This document shows, in pieces, positions 1 through 9,158 of a stretch of 64,000 nt of DNA. Numbering within the stretch: the stretch's first letter is position 1; every line of letters begins with the position of its first letter. Under the pieces are notes generated by a model. It saw nothing but the letters and a program-made list of their open reading frames with translations, was not told where the DNA came from and did not search any database. The position numbers were made by a program, and so were the translations under genes. Location: positions 62,001-126,000 of the forward strand of contig NZ_JAWDXO010000001.1 of assembly GCF_032477075.1 (NCBI RefSeq), written 5' to 3'. This DNA is from Fusobacterium sp. GTDB lineage: Bacteria; Fusobacteriota; Fusobacteriia; Fusobacteriales; Fusobacteriaceae.

Positions 1-246
1 TTGAAGAAATATAGTAGATTTTTCAGGATCTAATCCAAGAGCAAGATAATCAAGCACAATATTATATGTATTTTCTTTTAAAGATTTTGGGTCAGTAAGA
101 GAAGTAAGAGAATGATAGTCAGCGATAAAATAAAATCCTTCAAATTCACCACTGTTTTGATTTTTTAAAAACTGGCTGATTGCACCAAAGTAGTTTCCAA
201 GATGAAGGATCCCACTAGGTTGAATACCAGATAAACTTCTTTTCAT
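1..246 (-). CDS. trpS: Tryptophanyl-tRNA synthetase, N-terminal part
   Basis: The first 82 codons of a class I aminoacyl-tRNA synthetase read leftward and run off the window at position 1. The product charges tRNA-Trp in the cytosol. The start MKRSLSGIQPSGILHLGNYFG carries the P-S-G-x-L-H-L-G-N form of the HIGH motif that is typical of TrpS, followed by FEGFYFIADYHSLTSL. The ATG at 246 has a strong AGGAGG about 7 bases upstream and a consensus-like promoter further up. It is transcribed divergently from the ROK kinase gene. The C-terminal part, including the KMSKS loop, lies outside the window, so integrity cannot be judged. Confidence 0.93.
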   Translation of the reverse strand, partial: MKRSLSGIQPSGILHLGNYFGAISQFLKNQNSGEFEGFYFIADYHSLTSLTDPKSLKENTYNIVLDYLALGLDPEKSTIFLQ

Positions 247-279
247 AGAAATTCCTCCTAAAACTAAAATATATTCTAC

Positions 280-308
280 ATAGTACCATATATATAAAAA
301 AAATTCAA
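280..308 (-). promoter_or_regulatory. Promoter for trpS
   Basis: On the minus strand a -35 TTGAAT (303-308) and a -10 TACTAT (280-285) are separated by 17 bases. The -10 is preceded by TGG, giving an extended -10. The spacing to the trpS ATG leaves a leader of about 30 bases. Confidence 0.6.
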
Positions 309-342
309 TAATCCAGCTCTTTTTAAAAAAGAAGTAATGTAG

Positions 343-348
343 TATAAT
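343..348 (+). promoter_or_regulatory. Probable -10 box for the ROK kinase gene
   Basis: TATAAT at 343-348 lies about 45 bases before the ATG at 394. A -35 at the right distance is poor (TTTTTA), so only the -10 is supported. Confidence 0.4.
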
Positions 349-393
349 GAAATTGATGGACAAGAAAAAGAAAGAAAATTTTGGAGGGATAAT

Positions 394-1341
394 ATGGATT
401 ATTATGTGGGAGTAGATTTAGGAGGAACAAACACTAAAATAGGATTATTAAATATAGAAGGAGATATATTAAAAAGTTCTATTATAAAAACACTTTCATC
501 AGAAGGTGTAGATAAGACTATGGAAAGAATATGGATAGTGATACAAGAACTTGCAAAGGAAACAGATGTAAATATAGAAAATATAAAAGGAATAGGAATG
601 GGAATTCCTGGTCCTGTTGAGGATCAAAGTATAGTAGCTTTTTTTGCAAATTTTCCTTGGGGAACTAATGTGAATATAAAAGAAAAACTTGAAAAAATAA
701 CTGGAATAGAAACAAAGTTAGATAATGATGCTAATATTATAGCTTTGGGAGAAGCTAAATATGGAGCTGCTAAAGGAAGTAAAAGCAGTGTAACAGTAGC
801 TCTTGGTACAGGTATTGGAGGAGGAATATATGTAAATGGTATGCTTATATCTGGATATAAAGGTGCTGGTGGAGAAGTAGGACATATGAAAATAGTAAAA
901 GATGGAAGACTATGTGGATGCGGACAGAAAGGATGCTTTGAAGCATATGCGTCTGCAACTGGTTTGATAAGAGAGGCAGTTTCAAGACTTACTGTGAATA
1001 AACAGAATCTTCTTTATACTATGATAGAAGGAAACATAGCAGGACTTGAGGCAAAGGATATATTTGATGCTGCAAAAGAAGGAGATATTTTTTCCTTGGA
1101 TCTTGTAGATTATGAAGCAGAATATTTGGCTATGGGTATAGCTAATATTTTAAATATAGTAAATCCAGAAACTATAGTTTTAGGAGGAGGAGTTGCTTTA
1201 GCAGGAGATATATTGCTTAATCCTCTTAGAAAAAAATTAGAAAAGTATGCTCTTCCAGTTACACTAGAAGACTTAAAGATTGTTCAAGGAGTATTAGGAA
1301 ATGAGGCAGGAATTAAAGGAGCAGTTGGACTTTTTTCGTAA
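394..1341 (+). CDS. ROK family glucokinase
   Basis: A 315-residue ROK (repressor, ORF, kinase) family sugar kinase, predicted to phosphorylate glucose or a related hexose with ATP in the cytosol. Residues 6-13 (GVDLGGTN) form the phosphate-1 loop. GIGMGIPGPV and LDNDANIIALGEAKYGA give the sugar-binding and catalytic-Asp region, and CGCGQKGCFEAYAS is the ROK zinc motif. Length is normal and there is no N-terminal DNA-binding domain, so it is a kinase rather than a repressor. It directly precedes the galactose/glucose ABC transporter genes, suggesting it primes sugar delivered by MglBAC, although mglB has its own promoter. The exact hexose cannot be read from sequence. Confidence 0.88.
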   Translation: MDYYVGVDLGGTNTKIGLLNIEGDILKSSIIKTLSSEGVDKTMERIWIVIQELAKETDVNIENIKGIGMGIPGPVEDQSIVAFFANFPWGTNVNIKEKLEKITGIETKLDNDANIIALGEAKYGAAKGSKSSVTVALGTGIGGGIYVNGMLISGYKGAGGEVGHMKIVKDGRLCGCGQKGCFEAYASATGLIREAVSRLTVNKQNLLYTMIEGNIAGLEAKDIFDAAKEGDIFSLDLVDYEAEYLAMGIANILNIVNPETIVLGGGVALAGDILLNPLRKKLEKYALPVTLEDLKIVQGVLGNEAGIKGAVGLFS

Positions 1342-1428
1342 AATAATATAAATTTATAAAAATATTTTTGGGAATATGAATTATTTCTTCTTAGTTTATA
1401 AAGTTTTTGGAATTTTTATGTAAAGATA

Positions 1429-1457
1429 TTGACAAAGCTTGAATAAAAGATTATATT
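1429..1457 (+). promoter_or_regulatory. Promoter for mglBAC
   Basis: TTGACA at 1429-1434 and TATATT at 1452-1457 with a 17-base spacer. This leaves a leader of about 95 bases before mglB. The leader holds a short hairpin (GGTTCT/AGAGCC, about 1509-1533) just before the AGGAGG, without a T-tract. Confidence 0.7.
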
Positions 1458-1560
1458 AATTAGTGAAAGTATAGTTTTAAAATCTTAGTTTCATAAATAA
1501 ATTATAAGGTTCTATAACAGTACAAAAGAGCCTTGTAAAAACTTAGGAGGTATTTTAGCT

Positions 1561-2598
1561 ATGAAAAAAACAAGTTTAATACTAGGAGCACTATTATTAG
1601 TGGCAGGTTTAACTGGATGTGGTGATAAAAAAGAAGCTGCTCCAGCAGATACAGCATCAGCACCAAAAGCAGAAAAAAAATTAAGAATAGGTTTCACAGC
1701 TTATAAGTTTGATGATAACTTTATCGCGTTATACAGAAAAGTTGTATTAGATGAAGCTAAGAAAATAGAAAATAAAGTGGACTTAACAATGGTTGATTCT
1801 CAAAATAGTCAACAAACTCAAAATGATCAAATTGATGTAATGCTTTCTAAGGGAACAGATGCATTAGCAGTTAATTTAGTTGATCCAGCAGCTGGACAAA
1901 CAGTAATGGAAAAAATTAAAGCAGAAAATGTACCAGTTGTATTCTATAATAAAAAACCTGCAAAAGAAGTTTTAGAAGCTTATGAAAAAGCTTATTATGT
2001 GGGAATTGACCCTAATGCTCAAGGAATAGCTCAAGGTGAACTTATCATGAAAGCTTGGAAAGCCAATCCAGATTTAGATTTAAACAAAGATGGAAAGATT
2101 CAATATGTAATGATTAAAGGTGAACCTGGACATCCAGATGCTGAAGCAAGAACAATTTATTCAATCAAAACTTTAAATGATAATGGAATAGAAACTGAAG
2201 AATTACATTTAGACGCTGCAATGTGGGATACAGCACAAGCAAAAGATAAAATGGATGCATGGTTATCAGGACCTAATGGAGATAAAATTGAAGTTGTTAT
2301 TTGTAACAATGATGGAATGGCTTTAGGAGCTATTGAGTCAATGAAAGCTGTTGGAAAAAAACTTCCAGTATTTGGAGTAGATGCTTTACCAGAAGCAATT
2401 GTTAAAATTGAAGCAGGAGAAATGGCTGGAACTGTTCTTAATGATGCTAAAGGACAAGGAAGAGCTACTTGGGATATGGTAGTTAACCTAGCAGAAGGAA
2501 AAGCTCCAACTGAAGGAACTGAATGGAAATTAGATGAGAAAGAAATTTTAATACCTAGTATTGGAATTGACAAAGATAATGTAGCAGACTTCAAATAA
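1561..2598 (+). CDS. mglB: Galactose/glucose ABC transporter, periplasmic binding lipoprotein
   Basis: A 345-residue substrate-binding protein of the ribose/galactose (type I periplasmic) family, delivering glucose or galactose to MglAC. The N-terminus is a lipoprotein signal with lipobox LTGC and Cys20 as the lipidated residue. This is followed by an Ala/Lys-rich linker and the two-lobed binding domain. D-G-K-I-Q-Y-V in the segment LDLNKDGKIQYVMIKGEPGH resembles the calcium-binding loop of MglB, and CNNDGMALGAIESM is the typical second-lobe motif. It is first in the operon, separated from mglA by a terminator-like hairpin that would keep binding protein in excess. Lipidation is unusual relative to the soluble enterobacterial MglB. 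Confidence 0.9.
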   Translation: MKKTSLILGALLLVAGLTGCGDKKEAAPADTASAPKAEKKLRIGFTAYKFDDNFIALYRKVVLDEAKKIENKVDLTMVDSQNSQQTQNDQIDVMLSKGTDALAVNLVDPAAGQTVMEKIKAENVPVVFYNKKPAKEVLEAYEKAYYVGIDPNAQGIAQGELIMKAWKANPDLDLNKDGKIQYVMIKGEPGHPDAEARTIYSIKTLNDNGIETEELHLDAAMWDTAQAKDKMDAWLSGPNGDKIEVVICNNDGMALGAIESMKAVGKKLPVFGVDALPEAIVKIEAGEMAGTVLNDAKGQGRATWDMVVNLAEGKAPTEGTEWKLDEKEILIPSIGIDKDNVADFK

Positions 2599-2634
2599 GA
2601 TAAAATTATATAAATAAAGTATTCTTTGAAATAG

Positions 2635-2669
2635 AAGGGGGATTGTTTTACAGACACATCTCCCTTTTT
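2635..2669 (+). terminator. Attenuating hairpin between mglB and mglA
   Basis: AAGGGGGA (2635-2642) can pair with TCTCCCTT (2659-2666), with one G-U pair, followed by a short T-run. Its place between binding-protein and ATPase genes suggests partial termination. Confidence 0.6.
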
Positions 2670-2712
2670 CCAAAAAAGAGTAAAGAAAAGTTAGTTATAG
2701 TGAGGAGACAAT

Positions 2713-4215
2713 ATGAATAATTTAGAATATATACTAGAAATGGATAATATTTCTAAAGAGTTTCCGGGGGTAAAAGCATTAGATGGAGCTAATTTGAAAG
2801 TTAGACCTCATTCTGTTCATGCGCTTATGGGTGAAAATGGTGCTGGAAAATCAACTCTGATGAAATGTTTATTTGGGATTTATGAAAAAGATAGTGGAAA
2901 GATACTATTTGAAGGGAAAGAGATAAACTTTACTTCTGCAAAAGAAGCCCTTGATAATGGAGTATCAATGGTTCACCAAGAACTTAATCAGGTACTTCAA
3001 AGAAATGTACTTGATAATATATGGCTTGGAAGATATCCTCAAAAAGGATTTTTTATTGATGAGAAAAAAATGTATGATAATACTAAAAAAATATTTGAAG
3101 AGCTTGAAATAGATGTAGATCCACATTCAAAAGTAGCTGATCTTGCTGTTTCAGAAAGACAAATGATAGAAATTGCAAAGGCAGTATCTTATAATTCGAA
3201 AATAATCGTGATGGACGAACCTACTTCTTCACTTACTGAAAAAGAGGTAGAACATCTGTTTAAAATAATTAATAAATTAAGAGACAGAGGTTGTGGAATA
3301 GTATATATCTCTCATAAAATGGAAGAGATAAAGGCTATATCAGATGATATTACTATTCTTAGAGATGGTAAATGGATAGCAACAGAATCTGTTGCTGATC
3401 TTTCAACTGATCAAATAATAAACATGATGGTAGGAAGAGATTTAACTAATCGTTTTCCTCCAAAAGACAATGTAGTAAAAGAATGTATTTTAAAAATAGA
3501 TGGGCTTACAGCTGCAAAGCAGCCATCTATTAATAATATTAGGTTTGAACTTCATAAAGGAGAAATATTAGGAATAGCAGGATTAGTTGGAGCAAAAAGA
3601 ACTGATATTGTAGAAACAATATTTGGTATAAGAGAAAAAGTATCTGGAAATATATTTTTAAATGGAAAGGAAGTTAAAAATAAAACTCCAAATGAAGCAA
3701 TAGAAAATGGATTTGCCTTAGTAACAGAAGAGCGTAGAGCTACGGGTATCTATAGTATGTTAAATGTAGGTTTTAATTCTACTATTTCAAATTTAGATAG
3801 ATATTTAAGTAAATTTCGTTTATTAAGTGATAAGGGAATTAAAAAAGATACACAATGGGTAATTGATAGTATGAGGGTAAAGACACCTTCTCAATCAACA
3901 AGTATAGGATCTCTGTCTGGAGGTAATCAACAGAAAGTAATATTAGGAAGATGGTTATTGACTGAACCAGATGTACTTATGCTAGATGAGCCTACAAGAG
4001 GAATAGATGTTTTAGCAAAATTTGAAATTTATCAACTTATGATAGAACTTGCTAAAAAAGATAAAGGAATTATTATGATTTCTTCTGAAATGCCTGAGCT
4101 TTTAGGAGTAACAGATAGAATACTTGTTATGAGCAATGGAAGAGTTGCTGGAATAGTAAAGACATCTGAAACAACTCAAGAAGAAATAATGGCTTTATCA
4201 GCAAAATATCTATAG
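2713..4215 (+). CDS. mglA: Galactose/methyl galactoside ABC transporter, ATPase
   Basis: A 500-residue tandem ABC ATPase that energises sugar uptake. The first cassette has Walker A GENGAGKST near residue 40, signature VSERQMIEIAKA, Walker B IIVMDEPTSSL and switch His in YISHKM. The second cassette has a degenerate Walker A (GIAGLVGAKRTD) but an intact LSGGNQQK signature and LMLDEPTRGID. That asymmetry is normal for MglA/RbsA/XylG. The start ATG at 2713 has a GAGGAG site, and only 16 bases separate it from mglC. It works at the inner membrane with MglC. Confidence 0.95.
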   Translation: MNNLEYILEMDNISKEFPGVKALDGANLKVRPHSVHALMGENGAGKSTLMKCLFGIYEKDSGKILFEGKEINFTSAKEALDNGVSMVHQELNQVLQRNVLDNIWLGRYPQKGFFIDEKKMYDNTKKIFEELEIDVDPHSKVADLAVSERQMIEIAKAVSYNSKIIVMDEPTSSLTEKEVEHLFKIINKLRDRGCGIVYISHKMEEIKAISDDITILRDGKWIATESVADLSTDQIINMMVGRDLTNRFPPKDNVVKECILKIDGLTAAKQPSINNIRFELHKGEILGIAGLVGAKRTDIVETIFGIREKVSGNIFLNGKEVKNKTPNEAIENGFALVTEERRATGIYSMLNVGFNSTISNLDRYLSKFRLLSDKGIKKDTQWVIDSMRVKTPSQSTSIGSLSGGNQQKVILGRWLLTEPDVLMLDEPTRGIDVLAKFEIYQLMIELAKKDKGIIMISSEMPELLGVTDRILVMSNGRVAGIVKTSETTQEEIMALSAKYL

Positions 4216-4231
4216 AAAAAGGGAGAAAAAA

Positions 4232-5251
4232 ATGAATATACATACAAAAGATGGAAAAATTGATTTTAAAAAATTATTTATACAAAGTGGTCTTTATCTT
4301 GTACTTTTTTTAATGCTAATTTTAATAATAGCTAAAGAACCTTCATTTTTGAGTATAAGAAACTTTAAAAATATTCTTACTCAATCATCTGTAAGAGCAA
4401 TTATAGCTCTTGGAGTTGCAGGATTAATTGTAACTCAGGGTACTGACCTTTCAGTAGGAAGACAAGTAGGATTTTCAGCAGTTATTTCTGCAACATTGTT
4501 ACAGGCAACTACAAATGTAAATAAAGTATTTCCTAATTTAGGTGAATTTCCAGTAATAGGGGCAATTCTAATTGTAATGGTTGTAGGTATGGTAATCGGA
4601 TCAATAAATGGACTTATAGTTGCAAAACTTAATGTTCATCCTTTCATTGCCACTTTAGGAATGATGACTATTGTTTATGGAATTAACTCATTATATTATG
4701 ATTATGTTGGTGCCTCTCCAATATCTGGATTCAGTAAAAGTTACAGTTCATTTGCACAAGGGTATATAGGAACTCCAAGTTTTAATATGTCTTATCTTAT
4801 CATATATGCTGCAATTGCCACTGCAATAATGTGGATATTATGGAATAAAACAAAGTTTGGAAAAAATGTTTTTGCTGTTGGTGGAAATCCAGAAGCAGCA
4901 AGAGTATCAGGAGTAAATGTAGCTTGGACACTTGTAAAAATATATGCCTTATCAGGAATGTATTATGCTTTTGGTGGACTACTTGAGGCTGGGCGTATTG
5001 GATCAGCAACAAACAACCTAGGAAATATGTATGAAATGGATGCCATTGCAGCCTGTGTTATTGGTGGAGTTTCATTTTATGGAGGAGTTGGAAAGATATC
5101 TGGGGTAATAACAGGAGTTATCATCCTTACTGTTATCAACTATGGTTTGACTTATGTAGGAGTAAGTCCATACTGGCAATATATCATAAAAGGTATGATA
5201 ATTGTAGCTGCTGTGGCATTTGATGCAATCAAATACTCTAAGAAAAAATAG
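4232..5251 (+). CDS. mglC: Galactose/methyl galactoside ABC transporter, permease
   Basis: A 339-residue inner-membrane permease of the BPD_transp_2 family (RbsC/MglC), with about ten hydrophobic segments. Diagnostic stretches are ALGVAGLIVTQGTDLSVG in the first third and FAVGGNPEAARVSGVNV, the cytoplasmic coupling loop that contacts the ATPase. A C-terminal AIAACVIGGVSFYGGVGKISG is also typical. It is the last gene of mglBAC and is followed by a clear terminator. Confidence 0.94.
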   Translation: MNIHTKDGKIDFKKLFIQSGLYLVLFLMLILIIAKEPSFLSIRNFKNILTQSSVRAIIALGVAGLIVTQGTDLSVGRQVGFSAVISATLLQATTNVNKVFPNLGEFPVIGAILIVMVVGMVIGSINGLIVAKLNVHPFIATLGMMTIVYGINSLYYDYVGASPISGFSKSYSSFAQGYIGTPSFNMSYLIIYAAIATAIMWILWNKTKFGKNVFAVGGNPEAARVSGVNVAWTLVKIYALSGMYYAFGGLLEAGRIGSATNNLGNMYEMDAIAACVIGGVSFYGGVGKISGVITGVIILTVINYGLTYVGVSPYWQYIIKGMIIVAAVAFDAIKYSKKK

Positions 5252-5283
5252 TTAATACATAATACAGAGAAAATAAATTTTGG

Positions 5284-5311
5284 GCCTGGTTTTTACAAAT
5301 CAGGCTTTTTT
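5284..5311 (+). terminator. Terminator after mglBAC
   Basis: GCCTG (5284-5288) pairs with CAGGC (5301-5305) and is followed by a run of seven T. Confidence 0.8.
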
Positions 5312-5435
5312 ACAGATATCTTTCATCCTCACATTAAGAAAATATCGAATCTACAATATAATTATATAGACAAAAAATATTATAATCAACAAGTATTTAG
5401 ACTAATAATATAACTATAACGACTAAGGTGAGAAT

Positions 5436-6356
5436 ATGCAATGTACAAAGATATTGACTGATAAAAATAATGAAGAATTAGCTGTACATGGAAATTATGA
5501 ATTTCCATGTGCTATATATTTTTCATATGTTTCTAAGTATACTGCTGGAGAAATTGCATGGCATTGGCATAAAGAAATAGAAATAATAACTATATATCAA
5601 GGAGTACTTTATGTAGAGATAGAAGATAAAAAATTTATTCTTTCAAAGGGAGAGAGTCTTTTTATAAATTCGGAAGAGATGCATTTTATGAGGATGGATA
5701 CAAAAGAAGAGTGTATAATAATATCTTTTGTATTCGATAAAATATTTGTATGTGGAGAAAAAGGGAGTAATATAGATCAAAAATATATGGTTCCTCTCAT
5801 TAATTGTAAAGAACTTTCAGCTTTGGAATTGGCTAAAGATGATTCTCGAAAGCTTATAGAGGCATATTCATCCTATTCAGATAACAGTTTAGGTTATGAA
5901 ATAACAGTGAGAAATATATTAAGTGAAATACTTTTAAATATCATAAAGGAAAATCAAGAACTTTTGGAAAAATCTAGCAGCAGCAATAATGTAGATAGAG
6001 AACGGATGAAATATATGCTGACTTTCATACATAATAATTATTCAGAGGATATAAATCTCTCTCAAATAGCAAAAGAGGCCTTTATTGGTGAACGAGAAGC
6101 ATTGAGATGTTTTGGAAGAACTGTTGGTACTTCTCCAATAGAATATTTGTTGAAATATCGTATATATACAGCAGCTGAAATGTTGAGAAATGGAGGGCAG
6201 CTAATAACAGAGATATGTTTACAAACAGGATTTAATAGCCCAAGCTATTTTTCAAAAGTTTTTTGCAGAATGTTAGGAGTGACACCAAAGGAATATAGAA
6301 AAAATAAACTGAAACTAGATGTTAAAAATAAATTTTTTTTATTAGACAACAAATAA
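5436..6356 (+). CDS. AraC family transcriptional regulator with cupin sensor
   Basis: A 306-residue regulator. The N-terminal half contains an AraC-type cupin arm (AWHWHKEIEIITIYQG, then the ILSKGESLFINSEEMHFM segment) that probably binds a small effector. The C-terminal 100 residues contain two helix-turn-helix motifs: INLSQIAKEAFIGEREALRCF, and ITEICLQTGFNSPSYFSKVFCRMLGVTPKEYR, the AraC signature. It is monocistronic with its own terminator. It lies just downstream of mglBAC and could regulate it, but no shared operator was seen. The effector is unknown. Confidence 0.88.
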   Translation: MQCTKILTDKNNEELAVHGNYEFPCAIYFSYVSKYTAGEIAWHWHKEIEIITIYQGVLYVEIEDKKFILSKGESLFINSEEMHFMRMDTKEECIIISFVFDKIFVCGEKGSNIDQKYMVPLINCKELSALELAKDDSRKLIEAYSSYSDNSLGYEITVRNILSEILLNIIKENQELLEKSSSSNNVDRERMKYMLTFIHNNYSEDINLSQIAKEAFIGEREALRCFGRTVGTSPIEYLLKYRIYTAAEMLRNGGQLITEICLQTGFNSPSYFSKVFCRMLGVTPKEYRKNKLKLDVKNKFFLLDNK

Positions 6357-6372
6357 ATTTTTATAATAAACT

Positions 6373-6417
6373 TACTCCATCTATTAAATTAAAAATAATA
6401 GATTGGAGTATTTTTTT
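6373..6417 (+). terminator. Terminator after the AraC gene
   Basis: TACTCCATCTATT (6373-6385) pairs with AATAGATTGGAGTA (6397-6410) with one bulged base, followed by seven T. Confidence 0.85.
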
Positions 6418-6437
6418 ACGACTTTTTTGTGCATAGA

Positions 6438-6488
6438 TTGAGAGGAATTATAATTTATATTATGTTAAACTTTATTTACTATCGATAG
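6438..6488 (+). promoter_or_regulatory. Possible promoter and palindromic operator for the ABC exporter genes
   Basis: TTGAGA (6438-6443) and TATGTT (6461-6466) are 17 bases apart. A perfect 10-bp palindrome CTATCGATAG (6479-6488) lies just downstream and could be an operator. The -10 is only four of six consensus bases. Confidence 0.35.
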
Positions 6489-6510
6489 AAATTAAATGAA
6501 GGAGTAGTTT

Positions 6511-7458
6511 ATGGAGATAATTCAAATAAAGAACCTAATAAAAAAATATAAAAATGGGAAAAAGGTATTGAATATAAAAAAACTTACAGTTAAGCAAGGA
6601 GAAATATTTTCTCTTTTAGGACCTAATGGCGCAGGAAAATCAACTTTGATAAATATATTAACCACTTACCTTGATTATAATTCTGGAGAAATAAAAATAT
6701 CAGGAAAAAATTTAAGAAAAGAAAGTCAGAAAATAAGAAAAGATATTGCTTGTGTAGCACAGAATATATCTATTGATGAACATCTTTCCTTAGAAGAAAA
6801 TTTAATTTTTCAAGGGAGATTATATGGAATAGCAAAAGAAGAATTGAAAAAAAGAGTTGAAAAATTTATAGATGAATTTGATTTAAAGGAATATATTAGA
6901 TATCCTGTTTCTACATATTCAGGAGGAATAAAAAGAAGATTAGATATTGCTGTAAATATGATATCATATCCTAAAATATTATTTTTAGATGAGCCAACTG
7001 TAGGAATTGATATACATTCAAGAAAAGCTATATGGAAAATGCTGAAAAGAGTAAAAGATAAATATGAAACAACTATTTTTTTAACTACACATTATCTTGA
7101 AGAAGCTCAGGAATTGAGTGATTATATATGTATAATGAAAGATGGAGATATAGCAGCACAGGGAACTATTGATGATTTAGGAAAATATATAAATCAAAAG
7201 ATTATAAAAATAGAATTTGAAAACGAAAAAAATGCTGAATATGCAAAAGAAAAGATTTTTAAAGATAAAAGTATGAAATTAAAAAAGAATGAGCTTTATT
7301 TAAAAATAGATAATCAAAATGAGATTATCTATTTAAATAAAATTTTATTGGATAATAAAATAGATTTTTTATGTTTTGGATTATTAAAACCAGATTTGGA
7401 AAAAATTTTTATAAATATTATGGAAGAAAATGAAGAAGGTGAGAAAATATGGCAATAG
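6511..7458 (+). CDS. ABC exporter ATP-binding protein (DrrA/CcmA type)
   Basis: A 315-residue single ABC cassette of the ABC-2 exporter class (drug, lipid or antibiotic export). It has Walker A GPNGAGKST near residue 36, signature YSGGIKRRLDIA, Walker B ILFLDEPTVGID and switch His TTHYLEEA. A C-terminal extension after residue 230 is typical of DrrA/NatA-like ATPases. Its last 10 bases overlap the permease gene, so the two are translationally coupled. The substrate is unknown. Confidence 0.88.
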   Translation: MEIIQIKNLIKKYKNGKKVLNIKKLTVKQGEIFSLLGPNGAGKSTLINILTTYLDYNSGEIKISGKNLRKESQKIRKDIACVAQNISIDEHLSLEENLIFQGRLYGIAKEELKKRVEKFIDEFDLKEYIRYPVSTYSGGIKRRLDIAVNMISYPKILFLDEPTVGIDIHSRKAIWKMLKRVKDKYETTIFLTTHYLEEAQELSDYICIMKDGDIAAQGTIDDLGKYINQKIIKIEFENEKNAEYAKEKIFKDKSMKLKKNELYLKIDNQNEIIYLNKILLDNKIDFLCFGLLKPDLEKIFINIMEENEEGEKIWQ

Positions 7459-8204
7459 GAACAATTTTTAAAAGGAATATAAAATGGCGTATTCAGAACC
7501 TAATAACTATAATAATGAGTATTCTGCAACCTATCTTATGGCTTCTTTTTTATACTAAAGCAGCAGAAATGACCATGAAAGGAGAAACAGGAGGAAATTA
7601 TATTGAATTTATACTTCCTGGAATATTAATACTTGTCATTTTTTCAAGTTCAGGAAGTAGTGGGATAAGTAATTATATAACTAAAAAGAATGGGAGTTTT
7701 TATAGAATTTTAATTTCTCCTGTAAAAAGAAGTGACATTCTTTTAGGACATCTTTTTGAAACTATTTCTGTTTCTTTTTTAGAAATTGGAATATTAGTTC
7801 TTATTTCATCTTTTTTCTCTAGCTATGTAAATAGTGGAATAAAAGGAATAATTGTAATTATAATTCTTCTTTTTTTAACAGCTTTTTTAACAGCAGGGAT
7901 ATCATATTTTCTAAGTCTTTCTCTCCCAAATGAAGATGCTTTTTTTACAGTAATTAATACTTTAGTATTACCAATATTTTTTGTAAGTACAGCACTTTTT
8001 CCATTAAAAAATATGACAGGTAATTTTAGAGTAATGGTACTTTTGAATCCTTTCACTCATATGATAGAAAGTATAAGAAATATTATGCTAAATGAATATG
8101 TTTGCTGGAAAGAAGTGATATTTACAGGAGGAATATTTTTTATATTGTGCTGTATAATTTTTTTAATAACATTGAATAAATTAAAGGGAGCTCAAAAAAC
8201 ATAG
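7449..8204 (+). CDS. ABC-2 type exporter permease
   Basis: A 251-residue integral membrane protein with about six hydrophobic segments. It carries the ABC-2 family pattern: PILWLLFY early, the middle segment ISPVKRSDILLGHLFE, and LPIFFVSTALFPLKNMTGNFRVMVLLNPFTHMIESIR near the C-terminus. It forms the pore for the upstream ATPase and starts inside that gene. The following AraC gene begins 46 bases later, so the three may be co-transcribed. Confidence 0.87.
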   Translation: MAIGTIFKRNIKWRIQNLITIIMSILQPILWLLFYTKAAEMTMKGETGGNYIEFILPGILILVIFSSSGSSGISNYITKKNGSFYRILISPVKRSDILLGHLFETISVSFLEIGILVLISSFFSSYVNSGIKGIIVIIILLFLTAFLTAGISYFLSLSLPNEDAFFTVINTLVLPIFFVSTALFPLKNMTGNFRVMVLLNPFTHMIESIRNIMLNEYVCWKEVIFTGGIFFILCCIIFLITLNKLKGAQKT

Positions 8205-8250
8205 TGAAATATTTTTTATAATGTTATGATAAAAAGAAAGGAGAAATATT

Positions 8251-9084
8251 ATGGAATGGATAGAAAGGCTTAATAAGGCTGTTGAATATATTGAAATGAA
8301 TCTTGAAGATAAAATAGATTATGCAGAAGCTTCTAAAATAGCCTGCTGTTCTGTCTATCATTTTCAGAGAATGTTTTCATATATTGCAGGGGTAACATTG
8401 GGGGAATATATAAGAAGAAGGAAAATGACAAAAGCTGCTTTTGAACTTCAAAGAAGTGATATAAAAATATTGGAGCTTTCAGTTAAATATGGTTATGATT
8501 CACCAACTTCTTTCAGCAGAGCATTTCAAAGTATACATAAAATTTCTCCCTCTGCTACCAGAAATAAAAATATAATATTAAAAACATATCCTAAATTAAT
8601 ATTTTCTCTTTCAATAAAAGGAGAGGAGGAATTAGAGTATTATATAACTGAAAAAAATTCTTTTGATATATTGGGAATAGGGAAAAAAATTGAATTTAAT
8701 ATGGAAGAAAATTTTTTATCGATTCCTAAGTTTTGGAATGAAAATATAGAAAATGAAAAAATTAAAAAAATATTAGAATATAATAAAAGAGATAGAAATA
8801 TATTAGGAGTATCTTTATATAAAAATAATGAAATATGGTATTATATTGCTGTTTTAAGTGATTATAAAAATATAGATGGAATGGAAAATCATAAAATAAA
8901 TGAAAGTATGTGGGCAGTATTTAAGTGTATGCAGCCTTTTTCAGAAAACTTACAGAAAATCTATAGAAGATTTTATACTGAATGGCTCCCATATTCAGGA
9001 TATACCTATGGAGAAATTGCAGATATAGAAATTTACCCTGATAATGATGAAAAGAGTATGGAAGTATGGTTTTCTATAAAATAA
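8251..9084 (+). CDS. AraC family regulator with C-terminal effector-binding domain
   Basis: A 277-residue regulator with domains in reverse order to the other AraC gene here. The N-terminal 105 residues hold the double helix-turn-helix (IDYAEASKIACCSVYHFQRMFSYIAGVTLGEYIRRRKM, then LELSVKYGYDSPTSFSRAFQSIHKISP). The remainder resembles a GyrI-like/BmrR-type effector domain, ending VEVWFSIK-like. Regulators of this build often control multidrug exporters, which fits the adjacent ABC exporter. A TATAAT at about 8217-8222 may give it a separate start of transcription. Confidence 0.85.
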   Translation: MEWIERLNKAVEYIEMNLEDKIDYAEASKIACCSVYHFQRMFSYIAGVTLGEYIRRRKMTKAAFELQRSDIKILELSVKYGYDSPTSFSRAFQSIHKISPSATRNKNIILKTYPKLIFSLSIKGEEELEYYITEKNSFDILGIGKKIEFNMEENFLSIPKFWNENIENEKIKKILEYNKRDRNILGVSLYKNNEIWYYIAVLSDYKNIDGMENHKINESMWAVFKCMQPFSENLQKIYRRFYTEWLPYSGYTYGEIADIEIYPDNDEKSMEVWFSIK

Positions 9085-9092
9085 AAAAAATA

Positions 9093-9121
9093 TTGTACTT
9101 TAAAAAAAAATATGATATACT
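9093..9121 (+). promoter_or_regulatory. Promoter for pyrG
   Basis: TTGTAC (9093-9098) and TATACT (9116-9121) with a 17-base spacer. The predicted start near 9128 gives a leader of about 125 bases that contains a terminator before the pyrG ATG. Confidence 0.6.
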
Positions 9122-9158
9122 CATTAAGTAAAAATATTTACAAATAAAAAAAATATCC

